A DNA stretch of 64,000 bases, from NCBI RefSeq assembly GCF_001418345.1, contig NZ_LIPW01000001.1:186001-250000 (forward strand), in the 5' to 3' direction. A model generated the notes under the pieces. It did not search any database. It saw only the letters and a program-made list of their open reading frames with translations, and was not told where the DNA came from. Of the stretch, positions 8,185-15,715 are shown piece by piece. The position numbers and the translations under genes were made by a program. The stretch comes from Pseudidiomarina woesei. GTDB taxonomy: Bacteria; Pseudomonadota; Gammaproteobacteria; Enterobacterales; Alteromonadaceae. Every line of letters begins with the position of its first letter. Within the stretch, counting starts at the first letter, position 1.

Positions 8185-9870
8185 TTGGAAGCGATCAATA
8201 ACTTTTTATTGCTGCTTGACAGCTACTTAGGCTCGGCAGCTTACTTCCCGTATATTCTTTTGGGGGTAGGTGTGTTTTTCACACTCTATCTTGGATTTCC
8301 GCAAATTCGATTTTTCAGTCATGCCTGGAAAGTAGTTACCGGAAAATTCACTAAAAAAGGCGCTCAGGGCGATACTAGTCATTTTCAAGCACTATCGACC
8401 GCGCTCTCCGGTACTGTCGGTACGGGTAATATTGGTGGTGTTGCGTTAGCGATATTCCTTGGTGGCCCGGCGGCACTATTTTGGATGTGGATTACCGCAT
8501 TTTTAGGTATGACGACTAAGTTCGTTGAAGTTACCTTGTCGCATAAATATCGTGTGCAAACTGAAGACGGCACCATGGCAGGCGGCCCCATGTATTACAT
8601 GGACCGCCGCTTAAACATGAAGTGGTTAGCGGTTATTTTTGCCATTGCGACCATTATTAGTTCGTTTGGTACGGGCAACATGCCGCAAATTAACAATATT
8701 GCGCAGAGCATGGAGATGAGCTTCGGTTTTGAACCGATGATTGTCGGTGGTGTGCTGTCTATTCTGTTAGCCTTAGTTATTATTGGCGGTATTACTCGCA
8801 TTGCTGCGGTAACGTCCAAAATTGTGCCAATTATGGGTGTACTGTACGTGCTTGGTTCGTTAAGCGTTATTTTGTATAACCTTGATCAAATTGGGCCGTC
8901 GTTTGCAGCAATATTTACTGACGCCTTTACTGGTTCAGCCGCCACCGGTGGATTCTTAGGTGCAACCTTTGCGTATGCATTCAACCGCGGTGTTAACCGT
9001 GGCTTGTTCTCTAACGAAGCCGGGCAGGGCTCAGCACCAATCGCCCATGCTTCAGCGCGTGCAGACGAGCCTGTATCTGAAGGTATGGTGTCTATTCTTG
9101 AGCCGTTTATTGACACCATTATTATCTGTACATTAACGGGTTTGGTGATTTTGTCTTCTGGAGTTTGGTCACAAAAGCACGAGAATACCTTTTCACGTAC
9201 TGACCTAGAAATTGTGGCTGGCAACTATTCTGACGCAAACGAAGCTGATCGTGAGGCGTTATATCATTACTTAAATGGTACTGAACAGAATACCATTGAG
9301 AAATTTACCGGCAGTATTACGGTACGTGACGGTAAAGCGGTGAGTAATGGTTACACGATGCTTCATGCACGTTCTGTTGCCGAAAATGTACGCTTTATTG
9401 TCGCCGGAGAAGACCCTTACACGGGTGTGCTGCGCATCGAAAGAGGGCAGCTTAAAAAAGAAGACATCGTAATTGTCGGTGACTCGCTACTGCACTCGGC
9501 TGCATTAACGGCCAAGGCATTTAGCATGGGCTTTTTGGGTCAACCTGGTGAGTACATTATTCCAATTAGTTTAATGTTATTTGCCTTCTCAACGGCAATT
9601 GCTTGGTCTTACTATGGTGACCGTGCCGTAGTTTACTTAGTTGGTCAGCGTGGCGTAATGCCATATCGAATTATTTATGTTGCCGGTTTCTTCGTGGCTT
9701 CATTCGCTGATACCACGTTAGTTTGGACCTTATCTTATGTCGCTATTGTTTTAATGACCTTACCTAACTTGTTAGGTATTATGTTGTTACGGCGTGAAAT
9801 GAAAGATACGGTCAAAGCTTATTGGCAAGATTTTGACGCTGAACAAAAAGAAAAAAGCGCTAAAGATTAA
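8185..9870 (+). CDS. Sodium:alanine symporter family (AGCS) transporter
   Basis: This inner-membrane Na+-coupled amino acid importer (561 aa) belongs to the AGCS/DAACS group. Family signatures are the N-terminal segment [20 protein letters not shown], the [11 protein letters not shown] loop and [20 protein letters not shown]. About ten hydrophobic helices are visible. Residues about 331-437 form a hydrophilic insertion between two helices that is absent from the roughly 450-aa members of the family. The start is TTG at 8185 with AAGGGGG upstream; the nearby ATG at 8144 is out of frame. A terminator follows at 9886. Alanine or glycine is the likely substrate by family, but it is not shown by the sequence. 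Confidence 0.92.
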   Translation: MEAINNFLLLLDSYLGSAAYFPYILLGVGVFFTLYLGFPQIRFFSHAWKVVTGKFTKKGAQGDTSHFQALSTALSGTVGTGNIGGVALAIFLGGPAALFWMWITAFLGMTTKFVEVTLSHKYRVQTEDGTMAGGPMYYMDRRLNMKWLAVIFAIATIISSFGTGNMPQINNIAQSMEMSFGFEPMIVGGVLSILLALVIIGGITRIAAVTSKIVPIMGVLYVLGSLSVILYNLDQIGPSFAAIFTDAFTGSAATGGFLGATFAYAFNRGVNRGLFSNEAGQGSAPIAHASARADEPVSEGMVSILEPFIDTIIICTLTGLVILSSGVWSQKHENTFSRTDLEIVAGNYSDANEADREALYHYLNGTEQNTIEKFTGSITVRDGKAVSNGYTMLHARSVAENVRFIVAGEDPYTGVLRIERGQLKKEDIVIVGDSLLHSAALTAKAFSMGFLGQPGEYIIPISLMLFAFSTAIAWSYYGDRAVVYLVGQRGVMPYRIIYVAGFFVASFADTTLVWTLSYVAIVLMTLPNLLGIMLLRREMKDTVKAYWQDFDAEQKEKSAKD

Positions 9871-9885
9871 GCTAATAGGTCATCG

Positions 9886-9916
9886 AACAAGCCCGCTTCG
9901 GCGGGTTTGTTTTTTA
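9886..9916 (+). terminator. Rho-independent terminator of the AGCS gene
   Basis: The stem AACAAGCCCGC / GCGGGTTTGTT closes on TTCG and runs into six T. The UUCG tetraloop makes this a strong hairpin. Confidence 0.9.
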
Positions 9917-9993
9917 TAAAACCCTTACACAGCTTGAATTTCCGGCCAGATCCCTTATATTGCCTATTCTACTGTGACGTAACCGAGGTTTAC

Positions 9994-10323
9994 ATGGCGC
10001 TTATTCAATGCCCTTCGTGCTCTAAGCGGGTGTCTGACAAAGCAACCAACTGCCCACATTGTGACTTTAAATTAACTGGTTTAACGCCTGAAGAGCGTGA
10101 TCGCGAATGGCATCGTGTCATGATGGCCAAACGTGAAAAAGTTGTTGGTCAGTCTATGCTCGCCTTACTTATCGCGATTGCAGCGTTTACTTATTACTTT
10201 ATACAGCAGCCGTTACCGGGTAGTTGGCAAGCTAACTCCGCTTATGGCTTGATGATAGTTGGTGTGGTTTGGTTTATTGTCAATCGCGTAAGATTAGTCA
10301 TGATTAAAAGGGTGCCGCGATAA
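9994..10323 (+). CDS. Zinc-ribbon membrane protein
   Basis: This small protein (109 aa) starts MALIQCPSCSKRVSDKATNCPHCDF, a zinc-ribbon with two CxxC knuckles. A charged linker (LTPEERDREWHRVMMAKREK) and two hydrophobic segments follow (about 50-67 and 83-98), so it is likely an inner-membrane protein with the zinc finger in the cytoplasm. The ATG at 9994 is preceded by GAGG. The frame is open further upstream, but that part runs through the terminator and is not coding. It abuts the DUF1315 gene by a single-base junction (stop at 10323, ATG at 10324). The function is unknown. Confidence 0.8.
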   Translation: MALIQCPSCSKRVSDKATNCPHCDFKLTGLTPEERDREWHRVMMAKREKVVGQSMLALLIAIAAFTYYFIQQPLPGSWQANSAYGLMIVGVVWFIVNRVRLVMIKRVPR

Positions 10324-10620
10324 ATGCAGTTTAATGATTTGGTATCATCAATTAGCCCGGAAACATTTGACCGACTCATTCAAGCGGTTGAATTAGGTAA
10401 ATGGCCAGACGGAGCAAAGTTAACTGAGCAACAACGCGAACACTGCATTCAGTTGGTGATGGCGTATCAAGCCAAGTACCGTCCCTCTGAAGAAGCCTTT
10501 CGTATTGGTGCTGACGGTCAGTTAGTAACCCGCACGAAACGCGCCATGAAAGCTGACATTAAAGGCGAACAAACAATCGCAAGCTTTCCTTTAAACAACA
10601 GTAAAGAAGCGAGCTCGTAG
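10324..10620 (+). CDS. DUF1315 family protein (YeaC-like)
   Basis: This 98-aa soluble protein has the DUF1315 pattern of E. coli YeaC: an initial ISPETFDRLIQAVELGKWPDG, then LTEQQREHCIQLVMAYQ and a short basic C-terminal region. No catalytic motif is evident and the function of the family is unknown. It begins directly after the stop of the zinc-ribbon gene and ends 6 bp before msrC, so the three are probably one operon. E. coli yeaC sits next to msrB, another methionine sulfoxide reductase gene. Linkage to an Msr here is therefore a loose parallel. Confidence 0.85.
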   Translation: MQFNDLVSSISPETFDRLIQAVELGKWPDGAKLTEQQREHCIQLVMAYQAKYRPSEEAFRIGADGQLVTRTKRAMKADIKGEQTIASFPLNNSKEASS

Positions 10621-10626
10621 CTGTTT

Positions 10627-11094
10627 ATGTTGAAAAACACTGATTATAATTTACTGCTGTCGCAAGCCAAGGCTATTACCGCTGGTGAGCCTGATCTTAT
10701 TGCTAATTTAAGCAATTTGTCGGCATTGGTTTACGACACTTTAGCTGATGTAAACTGGGTTGGTTTTTACTTGACTCGTGAACCTGAAACCCTTGTTTTA
10801 GGGCCTTTTCAAGGCAAAGTAGCATGTTTGCGTATTGCTTTTGGCAAAGGTGTTTGCGGTACCGCAGCGGCAACACGTACGACGCAACGGGTTATTGATG
10901 TGCATGAGTTTGCTGGGCACATTGCGTGCGACTCCGCCTCAAATTCAGAAGTGGTTGTGCCGCTTATCGTAAACGATGTTGTGGTTGGCGTATTTGACCT
11001 CGACAGCCCATCAGTTGGGCGGTTTAGTGAAGAAGACGCAGCGGGGCTCACTCAGCTAGGTCGCTTTATTGAAACCTTAAATTGGCCAGCATAG
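10627..11094 (+). CDS. msrC: Free methionine-(R)-sulfoxide reductase (GAF type, YebR/MsrC)
   Basis: This 155-aa GAF-domain enzyme reduces free methionine-R-sulfoxide to methionine with thioredoxin as electron donor. The fRMsr fingerprint is intact: WVGFYL, GPFQGKVACLRI, GKGVCGTAA, and HIACDSASNSEVVVP with its own Cys. These three cysteines match the catalytic and resolving set of the family. The C-terminus VFDLDSPSVGRFSEEDAAGL closes the GAF fold. It is cytosolic. In E. coli the same gene is next to proQ and prc, as here, which supports the assignment. The role is oxidative-damage repair. Confidence 0.93.
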   Translation: MLKNTDYNLLLSQAKAITAGEPDLIANLSNLSALVYDTLADVNWVGFYLTREPETLVLGPFQGKVACLRIAFGKGVCGTAAATRTTQRVIDVHEFAGHIACDSASNSEVVVPLIVNDVVVGVFDLDSPSVGRFSEEDAAGLTQLGRFIETLNWPA

Positions 11095-11108
11095 GGTAGA
11101 TTTCACGC

Positions 11109-11402
11109 ATGTACAGTGAGTTCGATATATATGCTTACTTAGTCAGTTATGCAGATATGGCATTTTTTGAAGGTGACGAAGAGGCTGCAACCGACCAAAT
11201 GAATGAAATGTTGCATTATATTGTCGATTACAGTGACCCTGACGATACAATGGAGCAACTTGAAGAAGTAGTACGACGGACGCTATTTGAATGGATAGAA
11301 AATCCAGAGCTATTAGCTCTTGATAGCGATGAAATGCAAGCCTACATAATGGATCAACTAGCTGACGTACGTCAGCAGGAATTTAATGACGATGACGACT
11401 GA
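11109..11402 (+). CDS. Small acidic protein upstream of proQ, function unknown
   Basis: A 97-aa, strongly acidic, predicted all-helical protein (MYSEFDIYAYLVSYADMAFF at the start, EFNDDDD at the end). I do not recognise the family. There is no signal peptide, membrane helix or metal motif. The last 17 bp overlap the first codons of proQ in a different frame, so translation of the two is probably coupled and the gene is likely real. The spacing of 14 bp from msrC also fits an operon. Overlap with the start of an RNA chaperone gene suggests co-regulation, nothing more. Confidence 0.7.
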   Translation: MYSEFDIYAYLVSYADMAFFEGDEEAATDQMNEMLHYIVDYSDPDDTMEQLEEVVRRTLFEWIENPELLALDSDEMQAYIMDQLADVRQQEFNDDDD

Positions 11403-12069
11403 CGTTAAAAAGTTAACGAATACCAAAGAAGTTATAGCTTATTTAGCTGAAAAGTTTCCTGAGTGCTTTTCGCTTGAAGGCGAAGCAAAGCCGCTAAAAA
11501 TTGGAATTTTTGAAGAATTAGCGGAACGTTTAAAAGACGACGAAACAGTAAGTAAAACTCGTATTCGTACTGCATTACGACATTACACCAATAGCTGGCG
11601 TTATTTACGAGCCGTGAAAGTTGGGGCTGTGCGCGTTGATCTTGATGGTGCTGAAGCCGGTATTATTGAAGACGATCACCAACAACATGCTGAACAAGCG
11701 TTAGCAGAATCGAAAGCAGCGGCTGCAGAGCGCGCGGCAACAAAGCGAAAAGCACAACAGGCGGCCGCTAAATCTGCGGGTGATAATAACGCCAAGGCAA
11801 AAGCAAGTGCTGCTGCAGCGCGAAAAGCGCGCGCTAAAAGCCCAGCTAAACCCAAATCAACAGGCACTGCTAAGGCAACAAAACCGTCTGTGAACTTAAC
11901 CGCAGCTCAGCACGATCAATTGCAGGTTGGGCAGCAAGTGCAAGTCAAAGCAGGTAAAGTGCCAGTAGCCGGTCAAGTTACCGAAATCGATCGTGACGAT
12001 ATTCATGTGCAACTTCAAAATGGTTTAGCGGTCAAAGTGAAGGTAAGCGCAGTTTTTGTCACGAAATAG
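11386..12069 (+). CDS. proQ: RNA chaperone ProQ
   Basis: ProQ (227 aa) is a global RNA-binding protein that stabilises small RNAs and 3' ends of mRNAs. The N-terminal FinO domain (about 8-115) has the expected VIAYLAEKFPECFSLEGE, LKIGIFEELAERL and RTALRHYTNSWRYL. A long Ala/Lys/Arg-rich linker follows (about 95-165), then the C-terminal Tudor-like domain (LQVGQQVQVKAGKVPVAGQV, ending VKVSAVFVTK). The ATG at 11386 has AGGA about 6 nt upstream and lies inside the preceding acidic ORF. An alternative ATG is two codons later. prc follows 12 bp downstream, the same order as E. coli. Confidence 0.95.
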   Translation: MTMTTDVKKLTNTKEVIAYLAEKFPECFSLEGEAKPLKIGIFEELAERLKDDETVSKTRIRTALRHYTNSWRYLRAVKVGAVRVDLDGAEAGIIEDDHQQHAEQALAESKAAAAERAATKRKAQQAAAKSAGDNNAKAKASAAAARKARAKSPAKPKSTGTAKATKPSVNLTAAQHDQLQVGQQVQVKAGKVPVAGQVTEIDRDDIHVQLQNGLAVKVKVSAVFVTK

Positions 12070-12081
12070 GAGTAGTGAAGT

Positions 12082-14139
12082 ATGACGAAGCGAGCGATGT
12101 CTAAATTTGCGTTAGCGATTAGTGTAGCTATTGGATTCAGTGCTACGGCAATCGCTATTCCTCCAGCGCACACCCCCGAAGAACTCCCACAGTTGCAACC
12201 TCAAGAGCAACATGGAGTTGCTAGCGGCCGCGTCGCTCGGTTCTTCACCCGCGAACATTTCAAACAAATGCAACTAGACAATGAGTTATCGGCGCAAATT
12301 CTAGATCGCTATTTAGATATGCTCGATTACAACAAGATGTTTTTGTTGCAAAAAGACGTAGAGCAAGCCGGCGAGTATCGTGATTTATTCGACGATATGA
12401 TTTTAACCGGAAAGTTAAATGCCGCATATTCTGTGTATGACAAATCACTGCAACGTCGATTTGAACGTTATACCTATGCGCTGTCATTACTTGATGAAGA
12501 AAAGCCGTTCGACTTTACCAAAGCAGATGACAAATATTACTTTCAACGCGAAAACGCGCCATGGGCACAAAATCAAGCGGAACTCGATGAGCTTTGGCGT
12601 CAGCGAGTAAAATATGATGCGCTTAATTTATCCATGACAGGTAAAAGCTGGCCAGAAGTGGTTGAAACCTTAGGTAAGCGTTACAACAGTGCCTTAAAAA
12701 GGTTAACACAGACCAACAGTGAAGATGTGTTCCAGACTATCATGAATGCATTTGCACGCAGTGTTGAAGCGCACACAAGTTATTTGTCACCAGCCAACGC
12801 TGAACGTTTTGAGCAGAACATGAACTTATCACTTGAGGGTATAGGCGCAGTGTTACAAGCCGATTACGACTATACCGTGATACGCAGCCTTGTTCCTGGT
12901 GGGCCAGCTGACAAAAACGGCAGTCTTGCAGTGGATGATAAAATTGTTGGTGTTGCGCAAGGCGATGACGATTTTGTAGATATTGTTGGGTGGCGCTTAG
13001 ACGAGGTGGTTGAGCTTATTAAAGGGCCAAAAGGTTCAACCGTACGGTTGCAGGTTTTAAAAGCAAATCAAAGTGCCGGCACAGCACCGAAAGAGATTGC
13101 TATTGTTCGCGATAAGGTCAAACTTGAAGACCGTGCAGCGAAATTAGAAATCGAGTCACCTGAAGCAGGTAATTATGCGGGTCGCAAGTTAGGCGTGATT
13201 AATATTCCAGGTTTTTACAATGGCCTGACTGATGATACCAAAAAGCTGATAGATGAAGCCAAACAAGCTGACGTAGAGGGGCTTGTCATTGACCTACGAG
13301 GCAACGGTGGGGGCTCGCTGTCTGAGGCTATTTCTTTAACTGGTTTATTTATTGATAAAGGCCCAGTGGTGCAAATTTTAGATCACCGTAAACGTCGTGA
13401 TATTAATGGCGATCGCGATGGTAAAGTCTATTATGACGGGCCGTTAGTTGTCATGGTTGATCGCTATAGTGCTTCGGCCTCTGAGATATTCGCCGCAGCT
13501 TTGCAAGACTATCAACGCGCTATGGTTGTTGGCGAAAACACCTATGGCAAGGGGACGGTGCAACATCATCGCGCTTTGCAGATGTATCCTTTTGATAACT
13601 ACGACAACGAGTTAGGTAGCGTTCAGTTCACTATCGCCAAATTTTATCGTATTAATGGTGGTAGTACACAGCTACGTGGCGTTACCCCTGATTTAGTTAT
13701 GCCTTCGGTTATTGATGCTGAAGAATTTGGTGAAAGCAGCCAAGACAACGCGTTACCGTGGGACCAATTGCCAGCGGCTAAGTACGAGACAACAAGTACT
13801 GTTGCCGTTGATAGTTATGAAAAATGGCAAGAAACGCTCAATAAGCGCATTCAAGACAACCCAGAGTTTCAGTACGTGTTTGAAGACATTGCTGAATACC
13901 AAGCGCAGAAAGATCGTTTATGGGTAAGTTTAGTTATTGCTGACCGTCAGGCCGAGCAAGCTGAAGAAGAAGCGAAAAAACTGGCTCGTGCCAATGAGCG
14001 GTTAAAGCGCTTAGGGCTTGAGCCGGTAGAATCTGCAGAGGATATTCCTGAAGATATAGATATTGCTGATCCATATTTGACGGAGACCATGTCCTTAAGC
14101 TTCGCGATGATTGATGCACAGAAGCTCGCAATGAATTAA
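12082..14139 (+). CDS. prc: Tail-specific protease Prc (carboxy-terminal processing peptidase)
   Basis: This periplasmic serine protease (685 aa; E. coli Prc 682) degrades or trims proteins from the C-terminus, including lipoproteins and cell-wall enzymes. A signal peptide (about 1-25, ending SATAIA) is present. A PDZ domain spans about 240-330 (LEGIGAVLQADYDYTVIRSL). The S41 catalytic core has Ser465 in YSASASEIFAAAL and Lys490 in NTYGKGTVQ, spaced 25 residues as in E. coli. The C-terminal DUF3340 region is complete. TAGGAG precedes the ATG. It is in an operon with proQ and ends at a strong terminator. Confidence 0.96.
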   Translation: MTKRAMSKFALAISVAIGFSATAIAIPPAHTPEELPQLQPQEQHGVASGRVARFFTREHFKQMQLDNELSAQILDRYLDMLDYNKMFLLQKDVEQAGEYRDLFDDMILTGKLNAAYSVYDKSLQRRFERYTYALSLLDEEKPFDFTKADDKYYFQRENAPWAQNQAELDELWRQRVKYDALNLSMTGKSWPEVVETLGKRYNSALKRLTQTNSEDVFQTIMNAFARSVEAHTSYLSPANAERFEQNMNLSLEGIGAVLQADYDYTVIRSLVPGGPADKNGSLAVDDKIVGVAQGDDDFVDIVGWRLDEVVELIKGPKGSTVRLQVLKANQSAGTAPKEIAIVRDKVKLEDRAAKLEIESPEAGNYAGRKLGVINIPGFYNGLTDDTKKLIDEAKQADVEGLVIDLRGNGGGSLSEAISLTGLFIDKGPVVQILDHRKRRDINGDRDGKVYYDGPLVVMVDRYSASASEIFAAALQDYQRAMVVGENTYGKGTVQHHRALQMYPFDNYDNELGSVQFTIAKFYRINGGSTQLRGVTPDLVMPSVIDAEEFGESSQDNALPWDQLPAAKYETTSTVAVDSYEKWQETLNKRIQDNPEFQYVFEDIAEYQAQKDRLWVSLVIADRQAEQAEEEAKKLARANERLKRLGLEPVESAEDIPEDIDIADPYLTETMSLSFAMIDAQKLAMN

Positions 14140-14158
14140 ACTGCGACATGTCGTGACG

Positions 14159-14186
14159 AAAAAGCCGCTTTATGCGGCTTTTTTAT
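14159..14186 (+). terminator. Rho-independent terminator of proQ-prc
   Basis: AAAAGCCGC / GCGGCTTTTTT with loop TTTAT, about 20 bp after the prc stop codon. Confidence 0.9.
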
Positions 14187-14241
14187 CATTAAAATTATTA
14201 TAAAAATAATTAGATTTTAATTCTTGGGTTAGAGAATATTT

Positions 14242-15702
14242 ATGCAAAACAATAAAGCTGTCGAACAACGCAGCCCCAGTATTTTACAAGCCTCACTGCC
14301 TTTATTAGCGCTTATTGCCATGTTGGCATTGTCCGTCTATTTATTTGGCGAAGACTCGTCATATGGCCCCAACCAAATAGCACTATGGATAGCCGCTGGC
14401 GTTGCCATAGCCATTGGTTTTTATAATCGCTTTAGTTGGGAACAAATTGAAGATGGCATTAAAGAGGGCATTTCTGTCGCACTTGGCGCCTTATTGATTA
14501 TTCTTGCTGTGGGCTCGCTTATTGGTACCTGGTTATTAGCAGGCACCGTGCCAAGTATGATTTACTTCGGCTTAGAGTTACTTAATCCAAGTTGGTTTTA
14601 CGCCGCAACAGCGCTTATTTGTGCCATTATTTCACTAGCTATCGGTAGCTCTTGGACAACGGCTGCCACTATAGGTGTTGCATTAATGGGCGTTGCGGTT
14701 GGCATGGACTTGTCACCAGCCATTACGGCCGGTGCGGTTGTTTCTGGCGCCTATTTTGGTGATAAAATGTCGCCGTTAAGCGACACCACCAATTTAGCAC
14801 CGGCTGTCGCTGGTTCTGAACTGTTCTCGCATATTCGCTACATGGCTTATACCGCCGTACCGGCGTTTGTAATCACCCTGATTATTTTTGTCATTTTAGG
14901 CTTTAACGCTGACGGTGCTGTTAGCGTATTACAGCTTGAAAAAATGCAGCTTGAACTGCGCAATACCTTTAATATTGGCTGGCTTATGTTAGTACCTTTG
15001 TTGGTACTACTGTATTTAGCGGCAACCAGAAAACCAGCGTTACCAACAGTGTTTTTTGGCGCATTATTAGGTGGTGTTTGGGCCGTTATTTTTCAACCCG
15101 ATATGATTGACAAGTTAGCCGGTGGGGACACCACCGCAATTGGCACCTTAAAAGTAGTGTGGGGTGCTCTTACTGACGGTGTTGCAATTGAAACAGGCTC
15201 AGCAGACTTAGATGACTTGTTAAGTGGTGGTGGCATGTCAAGCATGCTCAACACCGTGTGGCTTATTTTAAGTGCCATGACATTCGGCGCGATTATGGAA
15301 AAGCTAGGCCTGCTACAGCGTTTAATTGCCGGTATTCTTGGCTACGTAAAGTCTTTAGGCAGCTTAATTGCTGCCACCTTATTCACCTGCTTTGGCGCCA
15401 ACGTATTAACCGCGGACCAGTATATGGCAATAGTATTGCCAGGGCGTATGTACCGTGAAGAATTTGAGCGCCGCGGTTTAGACCCACGTTTGCTATCGCG
15501 TACTTTAGAAGACAGCGCAACCTTAACTTCAGCATTAATTCCGTGGAACACCTGTGGTGCATTTATGATGGGCGCGTTAGGCGTTAGCCCTTGGATATAT
15601 GCGCCATTTGCATTCTTTAACTGGATAACACCGTTAATGGCACTGTTTTACGCCTACACCGGAATTCGAATTTTGCGCCTACCGGAGCGCCAACAAGCAT
15701 AA
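14242..15702 (+). CDS. nhaC: Na+/H+ antiporter, NhaC family
   Basis: This inner-membrane transporter (486 aa) has about eleven hydrophobic helices and NhaC-family signatures. These are IEDGIKEGISVALGALLIIL, the central AIGSSWTTAATIGVALMG, GAVVSGAYFGDKMSPLSDTTNLAPAVAG, and a late ADQYMAIVLPGRMYREEFER followed by SRTLEDSATLTSALIPWNTC. The family extrudes Na+ in exchange for protons, or exchanges organic acids such as malate and lactate in some members. The DTTNLAP motif fits Na+ coupling. In a marine cell this supports Na+ homeostasis and so the Na+ symporter in this window. It lies between the prc terminator and pepN, 13 bp upstream of the latter. Confidence 0.92.
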   Translation: MQNNKAVEQRSPSILQASLPLLALIAMLALSVYLFGEDSSYGPNQIALWIAAGVAIAIGFYNRFSWEQIEDGIKEGISVALGALLIILAVGSLIGTWLLAGTVPSMIYFGLELLNPSWFYAATALICAIISLAIGSSWTTAATIGVALMGVAVGMDLSPAITAGAVVSGAYFGDKMSPLSDTTNLAPAVAGSELFSHIRYMAYTAVPAFVITLIIFVILGFNADGAVSVLQLEKMQLELRNTFNIGWLMLVPLLVLLYLAATRKPALPTVFFGALLGGVWAVIFQPDMIDKLAGGDTTAIGTLKVVWGALTDGVAIETGSADLDDLLSGGGMSSMLNTVWLILSAMTFGAIMEKLGLLQRLIAGILGYVKSLGSLIAATLFTCFGANVLTADQYMAIVLPGRMYREEFERRGLDPRLLSRTLEDSATLTSALIPWNTCGAFMMGALGVSPWIYAPFAFFNWITPLMALFYAYTGIRILRLPERQQA

Positions 15703-15715
15703 TATATAGGGTAAT

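Noticed and set aside
8886-9224. Minus-strand frame of about 112 codons opposite the AGCS gene
   Set aside because: Shadow of a highly biased membrane-protein sequence. No start context and no known family.
9907-9993. N-terminal extension of the zinc-ribbon protein
   Set aside because: The extension runs through the terminator of the upstream gene and lacks a ribosome binding site. The ATG at 9994 with GAGG fits better.
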